Program-made: the position numbers and the translations under genes
Shown: piece by piece, positions 44,894 through 56,743 of the stretch
Layout of the letters: each line of letters starts with the position of its first letter
Position numbering within the stretch: the first letter of the stretch is position 1
Notes under the pieces: generated by a model
Database searches by the model: none
Seen by the model: the letters and a program-made list of their open reading frames with translations, nothing else
What the model was told of the DNA's origin: nothing
NCBI GenBank assembly: GCA_024364735.1
Contig: JAGFNQ010009995.1
Span: 1 to 64,000 of the forward strand
From: Boesenbergia rotunda
Lineage: Eukaryota > Streptophyta > Magnoliopsida > Zingiberales > Zingiberaceae
DNA: 64,000 bases
Direction: 5' to 3'

Positions 44894-46326
44894 TGTTGGT
44901 GCAGGAAGCACCATATCGAACCTTGTTTTGATATTGGCAAAGGATTCAAAGTTAAGTTTATTTGTGATCTAACAATGTTCACTAAGTGTGCAGGAAAAGT
45001 CCTAGCGAAGGGCTGCTAGGCACCTGGCGAAGGGCTGCCAGGAAACCAAGTCCTAGCGAAGGGCTGCTAGGCACCTGGCGAAGGGCTGCCAGGAAACAAA
45101 GCCCTAGCGAAGGACTGCTAGGCACTGGCGAAGGGCTGCCAGGAAACAAAGCCCTAGCGAAGGACTGCTAGGCACTGGCGAAGGAATGCCAGGGTAAAAA
45201 GTCCTAGCGAAGGACTGCTAGGCGCCAGGCGAAGGACAGCCTGGGACTGAAGCCCTAGCGAAGGAATGCTAGGCACCGGGCAAAGGGCAGCTCGGCCTCC
45301 AAGACCTGACAAAGGACCGTCAGGCAAAAGTCCAACCAAAGGAACGGTTGGCATCAGGTAAATTCTCCCGAGAGGAGTAGGTGAGGACGCATTCCCCGTC
45401 GAGGGAACAGTATGCGTTGGTTCGACCTAGGGCTCCATTTAGGAGACCAAAGTCAGAACCAAGACAACTAAGACGGTATAATCTAATACTTTATTGTTTT
45501 ATTGTGTTTTGGACTAACCCTGGATATAGGACCGAAGGAACGTGTGTCTGCAGCTCAGAAAGCCTCAAAGGAATGAGGCTACAGCTGACCAGGGCGCCCG
45601 GAGTGTCCCGGGCGCCCCCAAGGCAAACACAAAACACAAGACAGCAAGATGGGCTTCGACAGTTCAACTCCCGGGCGCCCCCGTGCTCCCGGGCGCCCTC
45701 ACTGCTCCCGGGCGCCCCCATGCGCAAGCCTCGATCCAGAAGCCAACGAAGCGAAGATAGAAGTTTGACCCGGTCAATCCGGGCGCCCCGAGCGCTCCGG
45801 GCGCCCCGGTCAATGCGGATCCCGAAGATAAAGGGATCAGACGTTGACCGAGACTTTGGCGTATCAAAGGACACGTGGGGGGGGCGCCCCCAACATCCCG
45901 GGCGCCCCCAGGCCCTATATAAAGGGCCCTCGACCAAGGCTTCAGAACATCAACTCTCTCTACGTCTCAAAGCTCTTCTGCTCTCGCGCTTCGCCTCGGA
46001 ATCCTTCCAACTCGAGCCGACGACGTCCCGTTGCTCCGAAAAAGTCGATCTACCCCGAACGTCGGTAAAAGAGCTATTTAAAAGTTTACTGTACTTAATT
46101 CTGTAATCCTTTGTAAACTATTTTGCGCCTAATATAGAATTGCTCAAAGTAAACGGTCAACGACCGTGGGCCTTGGAGTAGGAGTCGACCCAGGCTCCGA
46201 ACCAAGTAAAAACGACTGCGTCTCTGTGTTATTGTTTTTTTTATTTCCGCTGTGCACTTGCTCTTAATTTTCTGAAAAACGAATACCGATATTCACCCCC
46301 CCTCTATCGGTTCTATCGATCCAACA
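44894..46326 (+). repeat. 3' LTR of inner element C2 (1433 bp)
   Basis: Related to the outer LTRs but shorter in the tandem-repeat part and clearly diverged. TATA box tatataaag at 45916-45924; G-box cacgtg about 40 bases upstream. It is followed directly by outer gag sequence, not by a primer site. Confidence 0.9.
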
Positions 46327-46330
46327 GAGA

Positions 46331-46791
46331 GCTCCGACAATGAGATCTTAGAAGAGTTAGCTCTTGACTTCAAAATTGACTCCGGATCAGAAGATGAGAA
46401 AGAATCCATACCTGACTGCGAACTCGAGCCAGAATCAGAAGACGAATTGACTGAGACGGTAACCAATTTTGAATTCTGTTCAAATTTAGAATTAAATAAT
46501 CAAACAGATACTGTAATGGTCGAGGAAGATGTAAATTCTATTGCAGGGAAAACTCTAAGAAAACAGCAAAAGAGGTCTCTACCAGTACCTAAGTCTGACT
46601 CAGACTCAAAATCTGACGACAAAGAAGGGGATCATCGAAAGCAGGCCCGAATGACTCGCGACCACTACAAAATGCTGAAAAAACAGTCAAGCAAAAGAAA
46701 GATGGGTAACTTTAATTCATATGAAAATTTAATTCATAATATTGCTGTTTTTGAAAATCCAGAGTTTTATTTCGATTATGATATAACTTAG
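46331..46791 (+). pseudogene. Outer element C gag, second part
   Basis: It resumes the outer gag frame (SSDNEILEELALDF), runs through an acidic region parallel to the inner copy (LTETVTNFEF, NNQTDTVMVEEDVNS), and ends YENLIHNIAVFENPEF before the TAA. Both zinc knuckles of the inner copy are missing; a basic segment (YKMLKKQSSKRKMGNFNS) takes their place. Confidence 0.82.
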
Positions 46792-49627
46792 ATCATTTTT
46801 TTTCTTGTTTGCTTTAATTGGGTGTTGCTTTTTATTTTTTTTCGTGCTTAGACCTAGGACTGATTAATTTAAGGACTAAACCGATTAACTGAAACTTGAA
46901 CAACATAGTATTGGGTGGAGGTGAGATGATAGTACGTTAGGGAAGCTTTTTCTAATAAGGTCAAGTATACACTACTTGGTCTCTTTAGACTGGTGAAACT
47001 AGCCGAAGCTACCGATCCAAGACCCAAGCTAGTTAGACCAGAATTTACCAAAAAGTAATTTTGAAGATGAAATTTCACTAAAAGGCTTTGTCTAGGAAAG
47101 GGTTGATGATCCAATAAGGCTACGACCAAAGAATGCCTTGTGCCTCGCCAAGCCCTGGAAGTCAATTTTTGAAATTCAAATTTAATTTACTCTCTATTAA
47201 ATTCAAATCTAACACAAATTTTCAGTTAATTTTAGATTTAAATATCTCTTTTCAAAATAAATTTAAATTGCTTTTCAAAAGTAATTTAACTTTTTCAAAA
47301 TTAATTATGATTTTTCAAAATAACTTCTTATTTCTACTAAAATTTGTCTCACAAAACCCATAAGGTTAACATGCTTGATCACGTAGAACTGGGTGAGACA
47401 TCTAGGACCTAAAAGCATAATTCACTATCCTTTTAAATAAAAAGGTGTGCAAAAGTTATTCAAAATTATCTCTATTTTGCAAATTAATTTAGTTTATTGT
47501 ACCCTATTTTTTCAAAATAGTGAATTTCATGTTAAATATCACAATAGATACATTTTAAATAAAATCTAAGGCTTGTTTGATTTAGTTATTAATCGGTCAA
47601 ACTTAGTAAACTAAGTCAACCTGGTCAACACTGAAGTCCCTTAAGGAACTTAGATAAAAGACAGACTGTGTCGGATACAAGGGGAGTTCTTCCTAATCTT
47701 TTTCGAAAAATTCAGATTTTTCAAAAAAAAACTTATGCTTTGAAACTTATTCAAAAACCCTCGATACTACTATTATCATCATGATTTTCGAAAGCTGTAC
47801 TATCATTTCAAGTTATGTTTTCAAAAATTTTTCTTGAAAGTTATCATACTCAGAAGGTTGCTCAAAATTATTCTTTTGACTTTAATAAACCCTAAAGACA
47901 CAGAGGAAGGTCACTTCATGATCTACAAGGACTCCTAGGATGTGTCAAATTTAGGGGGAGTTTGAGTCAAAAGAAGAATTTCTGAAATGTTTTTTTTGGA
48001 AATTATTGGTTTTGAAGTTATTAGATAATTCTTATAATTTAAATCAAACCTTCAAACTCAGAGGAAGATCGCTTGTAGTCAACAAGCTTCCTATGACTGG
48101 GTCAAGTTTAGGGGGAGATCAAATTAAAAGAATTATTGAACATTTTCTAAATTATATGTTTTCATGCACTGCACGTTAAAAATCCTTTTGAAAACTTAAA
48201 TAATTTTCTTTCAAAATACTATTATTTTATTTTTCAAAATTCTTGTGGCTTATGAAATTATTTTTGAAATAATATTTACTTGGGTTGGAGAAATTTCCAG
48301 GACACTTAGGAAAATGTCTTTGTAGTCAACAAGGTTTCCTGTGATTGTGTCAGACTGGAAAAGAAACCTAGTCAAGTAAAATATTATGTTCTCAAAATGC
48401 ATAATACTTTTCAAAAATTACTTATAGTTTTCAAAGTCTAATAGTTTTCAAAAACAGTACTTAGACTTTCCAAAAAGGCTCAATCTATTTTTTTTGTACT
48501 TGCATATTTTTCAAAAATGCCTATTTTTCAAATAATACTTATATTTTCAAAAAATGCATAATATCCTTCAAAGTGAGTACTTGCTTCTCTCAAAAAGCTC
48601 AATATCTTTTAAAGTACTTGCATTTTTCAAAATCTTCAAAACAAGTAAACTTATTGATTAAATATTTTTTGCTTGTCATGCATGGACTCAATGAAAATAT
48701 ACACTTGACTCCAATTCTTTTTTTTTGCATCAACTCTTCACTCTTTCAAAATGTTGTTACTTAGAAATTATCATAATTTTGGACATTATTTTCTCACTCA
48801 AATATTTATATTTTCAAAACCCATAAGCTCTGATACACAAATTTTAAAAGTCTTTCAAAATATGTTTTTCAAAAGTTCTGGCCTAGGGGGAGAGTAGAAA
48901 AAGGGAAAATTAAATTCTTCGTTAAACTTCTTCCCTTTTTCAAAGAAAATTTATTTTAGAACTGATCTAAAACATAAAGAGAAGAATTTCACATTAAGGG
49001 GGAGAGAAAGGAAAGAGAGAATTTTTTATCTCTTTTTCAAAAAGTGCTTCAAAAGTTTCTAAGTATTTCTATGTATTTCAAATTTTTTTGTTAAGTGCAT
49101 GTCTTCTCCTAAGTAAATATTTAGTAAAAAAAATTTGTCTGAGCAAAAACTTGTTGAAAAATTTTGCCAAATATTTCTAAGTAAAGTTTTTTGGTGAAAA
49201 TCCTGTGTAGAAATTTCTTAAAGATCTTGTTTTCCAAAATGCACAAAGTGTTTCCAAACAAATATTTCTAAGTGTGCAAAAAAAAAATTTGGTAAACAAA
49301 CTTTTTTTTGGGAAATTTGCCTTCAAAATTTTGCCTAAGTAAAATTCTTTTTGCAAAGCCTTGTAAGTAAAATGTTTTTTTAACAAAATCTCGGTTTGCA
49401 AAACTTTTCAAAATTTTACCTTCATCACCCATGTTTTTGATATATGTCAAAGGGGGAGGAAAGGTCAAAGTTAAGTGTTTTAACACAAGAATTCAGGGTT
49501 TTAGGGGGAGTATGAGAAATAAAGAATTTTTTCATAATCTATTCTGTTCATACTTCATTGTGTTTTTATCTTCTGTTATTAATTGTTATAAGTTTTAACT
49601 TAACTTTGAATTGTGTTGCCATAAATC
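46792..49627 (+). other. Non-coding spacer of the outer element C
   Basis: Colinear with 42316-44879 and of the same make-up: ttttcaaaa-rich and with GGGGGAG motifs near 47954, 48113, 48886, 48998, 49452 and 49504. Confidence 0.75.
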
Positions 49628-49640
49628 AAAAAGGGGGAGA
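49628..49640 (+). other. Polypurine tract of the outer element C
   Basis: aaaaagggggaga immediately before the 3' LTR at 49642. Confidence 0.85.
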
Positions 49641-49641
49641 T

Positions 49642-51202
49642 TGTTGGTGCAGGAAGCACCATATCGAACCTTGTTTTGATATTGGCAAAGGATTCAAAGT
49701 TAAGTATTATTTGTTATCTAATAATGTTACTCAAGTGTGCAGGAAAAGTCCTAGCGAAGGGCTGCTAGGCACTTGGCGAAGGACTGCCAGGAAACAAAGT
49801 CCTAGCGAAGGGCTGCTAGGCACCTGGCGAAGGACTGCCAGGAAACAAAGACCTAGCGAAGGACTGCTAGGCACCCGGCGAAGGGCTGCTGGGAATCAAA
49901 GACCTGGCGAAGGGCTGCTAGGCACCTGGCGAAGGAATGCCAGGATACAAAGTCCTAGCGAATGACTGCTAGGCACTGGCGAAGGAATGCCAGGGTACAA
50001 AGCCCTAGCGAAGGACTGCTAGACACTGGCTAAGGAATGCCAGGGTACTAAAGCCCTAGCGAAGGACTGCTAGGCGCCAGGCGAAGGACAGCTTGGGACT
50101 GAAGACCTGGCGAAGGAATGCTAGGCATCGGGCGAAGGACAGCTCGGTAACCAAGACCTGGCGAAGGACCGCTAGGCAAAAGTCCAACCGAAGGAGCCGG
50201 TTGGCATCAGGTACATTCTCCCGAGAGGAGTAGGTGAGGACGCGTTCCCCGTCGAGGGAACAGTAGGCGTCGATTCGACCAAGGGCTCCATTTTGGAGGC
50301 CCAAAGTCAGAACCAAGACAGCTAAGGCTGTATAAACTAACATCTTATTGCCTTATGGTGTTTTGGACTAACCCTGGATGCAGGACCGAAGGAACGAGTG
50401 TCTGCAGCTCAGAGAACCTCAAAGGAGTGAGGCAACAGCTGACTAGGGCGCCCGGAGTGTCCCGAGCGCCCCCAAGGTGAACACAAAACACATAATGCAA
50501 TGGAAGGCTTCGACAGCTCATGTTCGGGGCGCCCCCGTGCTCCCGGGCGCCCCCACTGCTCCCGGGCGCCCCCAGGGTCGCGGGCGCCCCCAGTACAAGC
50601 TATCGAAGCAGGCTCAGCGAAGCCAAGAGGATAAGAGTTTGACCCGGTCAATGCGGGCGCCCCCAGCGTCCCGGGCGCCCCGGTCAAGATCTAATCCTGA
50701 GTTTGAAGGGATCAGAAGCTGACCGAGTTAAAGCCGGATCGGCCGACACGTGGGGGGGCGCCCCCGACGTTCCGGGTGCCCCCTGGTGCTATAAAAGGAC
50801 CCTCGAACCAAGGCTTCAGGACAACAATCTTTTCAACGCTTCCACGCTCTTCTGCTCCCGCGCTCTGCTCCGGAAACCTCCCAACACGAGCCAACGACGT
50901 CCCTCCGCTCCAAGATTCAATCTACACTGGACGTCGGTAACAAAGAGCAATTTTTATTTAAGTTTACTATACTTCAATTGTTCAACTTTTGTAAACGATT
51001 TTTTGCGAACTTATAGAATTACCCGCAGAAAACGGTCAATGACCGTGAGCCTTGGAGTAGGAGTCGACCTAGGCTCCAAACCAAGTAAAACTACTTGTGT
51101 TCGCGATCTGTGTTTATTCCGCTGCGTAATTTCTCTAACTCTAAAATCCGAACGTTTACCAATATTCACCCCCCCCCCTCTATCGGTTCTCTCGATCCAA
51201 CA
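49642..51202 (+). repeat. 3' LTR of element C (1561 bp)
   Basis: Same organisation as 38138-39694, with TATA box tataaaag at 50790-50797. About 34 differences by eye over the length; the poly-C near 51170 is longer. Confidence 0.92.
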
Positions 51203-51207
51203 CTCTG

Positions 51208-52283
51208 TCTGCGGATTTGGAGATGAATCTGGATAGCGCCGTGATCCTTTTATTCAGTCGTTGTACTTCCTTGAAGTTCTACGGGGGCGGCATATTCAGA
51301 ATGGCCTTTACCTTTTCTGCATTGGCTTCGATCCCCCTCTCCGTCACCATGTACCCCAGGAACCTGCCACTTTTACCCCAAGTAAACACTTAGCCGGGTT
51401 TAGCTTCAACCTGTTGGCCCTCAGGGTGGCGAACATCTCCTCAAGGTCGGCTACCAGGTCTCCTCCCTTATCCGTCTTAACTAGGATGTCATCCACGTAC
51501 ATCTCGATGTTCCGCCCAATCTGCTGGCTAAAGACTTTGTCCATCATCCGTTGGTATGTGGCACCGGTGTTATGTAAGCCAAAGGGCATGACATTGTAGC
51601 ATTATGTGTCATCGGCCGTCAGAAAACTGACTTTCTCCTGGTCCACAGGAGCAAGGAGGACTTGATGGTAGCCCTGGTAAGCATCTAACATTGAGATGAA
51701 CTCACACCCGATTGTGGAGTCTACCAATCGATCTATCCGAGGCAGGGGTAGCAGTCTTTTGGGCAAGCCTTGTTTAAGTCTCGGAAGTTGATGCAGACTC
51801 GCCATTTGCCCCTGGCTTGGGGACGAGGACCACGTTGGTCAGCCAGGCCGAAAATTGGACTTCTCTGATGTGTCCGACTTTTAACAACTTCTGAACTTCA
51901 TCTCGAATGGCCTTATCTTGGTCAGGGGCAAAGTGCCTCCATTTCTACTTCACTGGACGGGCTCCTAGCGTCACATGCAGGTGGTGCGTGGCTAATGCCG
52001 GGGGAAGCCCTTTGATCTCTTCCGCGGCCCAGGCAAAGATGTCTTTGTGATTTTGCAGGCACTCTACTAGGCGACTTCTCAACTCCAGTGTGAGGTCGAG
52101 GGCGATGCGTGTACTTCCTCCTCCCTGTTGAGGGTGAATCTGCACCTCCTCACTCTCAACCTCCCTCCGCTCCTCCTTGGGCCCTCCATCTTCTCGCAGG
52201 TTGGCGAGGTCTTCCGGCGAGGCCACGTGCATAACCAGATCCTCCCCCGTGAGGGCGAGGGGTTGCTCCTCCGATCCTGCCAT
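51208..52283 (-). pseudogene. T1 pol, reverse transcriptase part
   Basis: From the ATG at 52283 (MAGSEEQPLALTGEDLVMHV) the frame reaches the conserved lead into gypsy reverse transcriptase (KDIFAWAAEEIKGLPP). After a damaged stretch come LPRIDRLVDSTIGCEFISML, DAYQGYHQVLL and MPFGLHNTGATYQRMMDKVF, and the catalytic box YVDD within IEMYVDDILVKT. A TAA replaces the Tyr expected in DDT-CYNVMPFG near 51603. Gag and protease, which should precede this, are absent: only about 30 bases separate the ATG from the primer site. The frame continues at 38137 beyond element C. Confidence 0.85.
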
Positions 52284-52311
52284 CGGTGCTCCTTCAGGTG
52301 CTTTGCTAACT

Positions 52312-52331
52312 TTCCCACAGACGACGCCAAA
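52312..52331 (-). other. Primer binding site of T1
   Basis: On the - strand the LTR end ...gaaca is followed by aatttggcgtcgtctgtggg, the usual Tat-type primer region (tggcgccgtctgtggg with one change). Confidence 0.8.
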
Positions 52332-52333
52332 TT

Positions 52334-53305
52334 TGTTCTGGAAGGAGTCGACGACGATGGCCAGTCACCGAGGTTCCGCCCACGTGGAAGTGGCTGCACT
52401 AGAGAGAAACTTAGGCTCCTGCGAAGTTAACACGAGCGTTAGGGGACACGCCGACAGGGGTCCGACGGAGTCCACTCCGACGCTCATGTCAGTTTATCGT
52501 TCGAGAAGTAAAGGTAGCAGGAAAGTATAGAGATATGTAGCGTTCAGAGAGCCTCTCCCTCTTACCGGAGGGATTGGACTACCTTTTATACCGGTGGTGA
52601 CAGACTAGACGTGCCCCTTGATCGGCGCCACGTCTCCAGTACTTAAGCCATGTCCCCCTCCTCTTTCGGCGGTTACGAGATATCCTTTGAAACATTTTGC
52701 GCCATTATCCCGCTACTACTTGTTGCGCCATTTAAGGGTCGCAAAGACCTCTTCTGACAGGGATGCTTATCCGTACCAAAAAGGGGGGGTCGGCGTCTGA
52801 GGTCAGTTATTGCAGGAACTCCACCTCCCGAGGTGAGCTCGGGGTCTTCGGGTGCCTCAATTCCCAAGGTGCTCTTGGGGCCTACTCTCCCGGGGTGTTC
52901 CTGAGAGGGATCTTCCAGCCAGCCTTCCCAGGTGAATCGCCCGCGCTGAATCCAGGGGCCTGGGAAGGAGGGTTATCTCGACCCGGCATATTGCGTCCCA
53001 CAGCTTCTTCATACCTCGTTCCGGCCACGGCTTATTCAACCCTGAGTTTGGCCGTGGCTGGGGCTCCGCCTCCCGAGTTGATCTCGGGGTCTTCCGGCCC
53101 GGGTGAGCGCAAACGCTGTCCATCCCACGATGCTCTCGGGGCCCGATCCCTCGGGGTGAGCCTGGGGGACCTTCTGGCCACCTCCCCGGGTGGGTCCCCT
53201 GAAGGAGATCCTGTGGCCCCGGCAGCAGAGTCTTCTGATTCGACGTGTCACGACCCGCAGCTTCTTCATCCCACGTGTCCGCCACGGGCTTAGTCAACCC
53301 TATCA
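52334..53305 (-). repeat. 5' LTR of T1 (972 bp)
   Basis: On the - strand it starts tgatagggttgactaagccc and ends aaca before the primer site. Reversed TATA (ttttata) at 52584-52590. It is homologous to the LTR at 53939-54658 in the same orientation. The frames at 52763-53306 are LTR artefacts. Confidence 0.82.
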
Positions 53306-53938
53306 ATCTATAAATCCCCTAAATACACATTAGAAAGCACAATACGAGTCTTTGCAACATCAGAAACTCATAATATTGAAATTGTTGCAATCAAACTTTT
53401 CTAAGTGCATCAGTAAGTTTTCGTTAAAACTCATTGATGGACCTAGGATATTTGGATTTCTCAATACTTGTTATCACTAGGTAGCGTTGAGCTAGGAGAA
53501 GGTAAATATGATGTCAAAACCTAGTCCTAACCACTAGAAATGATCTTCTCCTATCGTGCCACTTTGCACGGAATAATGCATCATGCAGAGGTTGTAGCAT
53601 ATTTTGACTGTCTTTTTTTATCTCTCATCTTTATATCTTTATTTTTTTATTTTTATATCATGTTATCTATCTTACTTTTTTTATATTTATATTTTATTTT
53701 AATTTCTATTATATTTATTTCTTATATTTTTAATCTATAAACTCTATTGATTTATATTTTAGACTTTTTTTTATTCTTTAGTCTTTATGTATTCCAATAT
53801 TTTATATTTATATCTGTATTTTTTTATCTCTTTATATATTTACTTTATCTTTTTCTCTTTTATATTTATTATTTTATACTTTATTCATATTATATATATT
53901 TTTACTTATATTATTGATTTTACTTTATTCTTTATTAA
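53306..53938. other. Spacer between T1 and T2
   Basis: No gene. The first 300 bp are ordinary; 53606-53935 is a T-rich, nearly C/G-free tract of ttttatatt words. Confidence 0.55.
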
Positions 53939-54658
53939 TGTTCCGAAAGGAATCGTCGTCGATGATCGATCACCGGAGGTCGACCCACGTGGAAGTCCTT
54001 GTGGCGGGGAGGAATTCTTCGCCCTGCGAGGTCAACACGAGTATTAGGGGACACGCCGGAAGTTGTCCGACGGAGTCCACTCCGATGCTCAAGTCAGGAT
54101 CTCGATGAAGAATGAAGGCAACTAGGAAAGAAAAAAAGACTAAGTAAGGACAGTAAGTAACCCCCTTACCGGTGGGGTTGAGATAACTTTTATACCGAGG
54201 GAGGTAGACTAGGCATGTTCCCTCGATCTGTACCACATCTCCGCGATTTGAGCCACGTTGCCCCCCCTCTTTTGGCGGTTACCAGATAGCTTTTGAAACG
54301 GTCTGCGCCGTTATTACGCTTCGACCTGTTGTGATTTTTAAGGGTCGTGACGACTCATAACAGGGATGCTTATCCGTAAGCCAGGAGGGGGGGTCAGTAC
54401 TTGAGGTCGGTCGTCACCGGTGCTCCGCCTCCCGAGGTGATCTCGAGGTCTTCTAGCCTAGGTGAGCACGGGCGCTGCAAATCCCGAGGTGCTCTCAGGG
54501 CGCAACCCCTCGGGGTGATCCCAGGGGGTCTTCTAGCTGACCGTCCTGGGCGTGTCCCCCGAAGGGGGGTCCCAAGGCCCGGGTTGCTTCGATCCGATGT
54601 GCCACGCCACGCAGCTTCTTCATCCCCTAGGTTTACCCCGGGCTATTCAACCCTATCA
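53939..54658 (-). repeat. 3' LTR of T2 (720 bp)
   Basis: On + it starts tgttccgaaaggaatcgtcg and ends caaccctatca, matching both ends of the T1 LTR. Reversed TATA (ttttatacc) at 54188-54196. It is shorter than the T1 LTR through loss in the cg-rich part. Confidence 0.8.
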
Positions 54659-54659
54659 C

Positions 54660-54672
54660 AAGTCCCCCCTTC
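54660..54672 (-). other. Polypurine tract of T2
   Basis: aagtccccccttc on + reads gaaggggggactt on -, directly upstream of the 3' LTR. Confidence 0.75.
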
Positions 54673-55226
54673 AAGTCTGATCAAAGGAAGTGTGGCTGAC
54701 TGATCGAACTAGTATAAAGATAAAGAAGTTGAGCTCTCGCTAACCTCCGGCTTCCTTACTACTACTGTAGTAGTTATGCGAGGACCTAGGACTACAATCT
54801 TCATTCTGAGTTCCGAGAGATCCCCTTTTTTGGTTTCATCCTTTTTGAAAAGGCTATTCCAACTCTCGAAGTATTATAATGATGTCTGCCTCCTAGTTAT
54901 AAAGGCGCATGACTCTTTTGTGAGGGTGACAAGGTACTCTCGCAAATGCTTTATTGCCACGTGTTCCAACGACCATCTCCACAAGCACTTACGGACGTAC
55001 GCAGCCGCGGCTGGCTTGCAACTACCTGGGCACGGTGGTTTCTCACTTTCCACGTGTCTCTTCCCTATTGCGCCCAAGCAGGCGGCTGCCTGGGTATAAG
55101 AGGGGAAGATGCAGACGTTAAGCCCACTTCCGACTTGGCGGCTGTGTGCACTTCGTCTTCTTCTCTTGTAAAGCTTCCTTTGCGCGTGAGTAGTTTGTCT
55201 TTCTTTTGTCTTCTTTCTTACAAATC
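54673..55226 (+). promoter_or_regulatory. Promoter and leader of the T2 antisense ORF
   Basis: A TATA box (gtataagag, 55094-55102) lies about 130 bases before the ATG at 55227, with cacgtg words at 54958-54963 and 55050-55055. The stretch has no long frame. It suggests the antisense ORF is transcribed from within the element rather than from the LTR. Confidence 0.55.
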
Positions 55227-55516
55227 ATGGAAGGCTATCGCGCAGAATGGTATGAGTCCACCTCCTCGAGAGTGAGGCTAGAGGCCTTACAGGCGACCAT
55301 CGAGGCCTACGGCATCCCGGCCGAGATGGCGGTGGTCATCTCCAAAGTGGGCCAGATGCCCATGGAGCCCCCTGCAGGCATGTTGACCTTCTTCTTAGGG
55401 CAGATGGAGTTAGGGCTCTGTTTCCCTATCCCCCCCCCTTTTCACGAACATAACCTCCTATTATGGTATCCCCCTTCACCAGATAGCTCCCAATGCCTTC
55501 GCCCAGATGGGAGGGG
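55227..55516 (+). pseudogene. Antisense ORF of T2, N-terminal part (Transposase_28-like)
   Basis: The ATG at 55227 opens MEGYRAEWYESTSSRVRLEA. The frame runs through IPAEMAVVISKVGQMPMEPP and MLTFFLGQMELGLCFPIPPP, the typical start of the plant 'putative gypsy type transposon' domain (Pfam Transposase_28). In Tat elements such ORFs lie antisense between pol and the 3' LTR. Element D interrupts it at 55517. The biochemical role is unknown. Confidence 0.72.
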
Positions 55517-56675
55517 TGTTGGGGCAATCTACAGTCCGGAGTGACCATGTGTTTTGATATTAGAGCAAAGGGTTTAAGTTAGGTTTACCCTTATGTTCTA
55601 ATATGTGTATTGGAGTGTGCAGGTCTTGCAGGATACACATTAACTTAGCTGGACAGCTTCAGGTACGGTGAAGGGTGGCATGGAAGCAAGCCGAGGGCTT
55701 GTGTGCGCACCCGAGGGACCATGGATAGCAGGGACGATGAGCCGAAGGATGCGGACTTCGAGACATACATGAAGGATGACATGGAGGCAAGCTGAGGCTT
55801 GTGTGCGCATCTGAGGGACGAAGGCCAAAGACGAAGAGGGCGTGAAGGCAATAGTCGAGGCTGCTGGTGAAGAGTCAGTTGAGTCATGAAGGAACGAGAG
55901 CCGAGGGAAGAGGACTCCAAGGGCAAGCCGGGACGTGGACTTCAAAGGGCACACATGAAGGGTGGCATGGAGGCAAGCCAAGGGAAGCCTTGTGTGCGCA
56001 TCCGAGGAACGATAGCCGGTGGAAGAAGACTTCAAGGGGCAAGCCAAGGGAGTGTACTTGAAGGCACACGTGAAGGAGGGTCTTCAGAGTGAGGAAGAGT
56101 GTTTGTATAAGCTGGGCAGTCGATTGGGAGAAAGACAGTTGACTGCCAGCAAGAACAGAAACTCACAAAATGTTTTCGACCTTGGACCAGTCGACTGCCC
56201 TAGGGGCAGTCGATTGGTAAACCCAAAAACTAGCCGTTGGCTAGCTAGTTGAGTGGGACCAGTCGACTGCCCTGGGAGCAGTCGACTAGTGGCGAGGGTT
56301 TCAGCTTAGAGTTCTATTTAAGAGAACTCGGTTTGGGCTGGGAGCTCTTGACGAAACAAGCTTGGTTAGTACTTATTAGTAGTCTTTTGTACTCAGAGGT
56401 GTGCTTGGGATTGTGGCCAGGTTTCTCCACCCACAAGGAGCTACACGAGTTAGCCGTAGGGCATCCGGGGAGTGATCCGCCGAAGGATAGAGGGATCGTC
56501 CACCTTACGGACTGTCGTGGAGTAGGAGCGTCAACTCCGAACCACGTAAATGGTAACACGTTAGCATTGTTTTGTTTGTGTTTGTTTATTCCGCTTGCGC
56601 TTGCTAACGTGTAGGTAGGAGAAATCGAAAATTTCTATTCACCCCCCCCTCTAGGAAGACGACAACGATCTAACA
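55517..56675 (+). repeat. 5' LTR of element D (1159 bp)
   Basis: It starts tgttggggcaatctacagtc and ends gatctaaca. It contains tandem gagggac/ggcaagcc units (55670-56060), then three palindromes based on cagtcgactg (56120-56290), then a TATA-like ctatttaaga at 56314. Confidence 0.9.
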
Positions 56676-56677
56676 AG

Positions 56678-56689
56678 TGGTATCAGAGC
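56678..56689 (+). other. Primer binding site of element D
   Basis: tggtatcagagc, two bases after the LTR end. Confidence 0.9.
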
Positions 56690-56743
56690 GAAGGTCTGCT
56701 CTTGTTGGAATAACCTCCAAAGGAGCATAAGCTAGAGGAGAAG

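Larger units (their letters stand above)
40562..46326 (+). mobile_element. Inner element C2: same-family insertion in the outer gag, with truncated 5' LTR
   Basis: It has a 106-bp LTR remnant (40562-40667), primer site (40670-40681), intact gag, spacer, polypurine tract and full 3' LTR (44894-46326). The flanking bases gaga (40558-40561 and 46327-46330) look like a 4-bp target duplication; agaga is shared if the final LTR base is counted. Removing the insert and one copy leaves the outer gag in frame (262 codons in total). This supports true insertion rather than random rearrangement. Confidence 0.8.
38138..51202 (+). mobile_element. Element C: gag-only copia element containing a second copy of its family
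   Basis: The target duplication ctctg is at 38133-38137 and 51203-51207 in T1 pol. The outer LTRs (38138-39694 and 49642-51202) differ by about 2% by eye. The element's gag is split by a related element at 40562-46326. Without it the outer element is about 7.3 kb: LTR, primer site, gag without zinc knuckles, long spacer, polypurine tract, LTR. No pol genes exist in either copy. Confidence 0.9.
29083..53305 (-). mobile_element. T1: Tat-lineage Ty3/gypsy element with two nested insertions
   Basis: Read on the - strand: 5' LTR (53305-52334), primer site, pol without gag or protease (52283-51208, then 38137-35926), 67-bp tandem repeats (35812-34836), and an ORF antisense to pol (on + at 29083-29201 and 32818-34584). 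The 3' LTR is lost. Removing elements B and C with one target copy each leaves about 7.5 kb. The extra RNase H, antisense ORF and 3' tandem repeats are known traits of the Tat lineage. Confidence 0.85.

Noticed and set aside
52763..53306. ORFs of 149-176 codons on both strands
   Set aside because: They lie in the GC-rich part of the T1 LTR, where stop codons are rare by composition.
53540..54047. ORFs made of Phe/Leu/Ile/Tyr in the T-rich tract
   Set aside because: Product of low-complexity ttttatatt sequence; hydrophobicity is compositional, not membrane segments.
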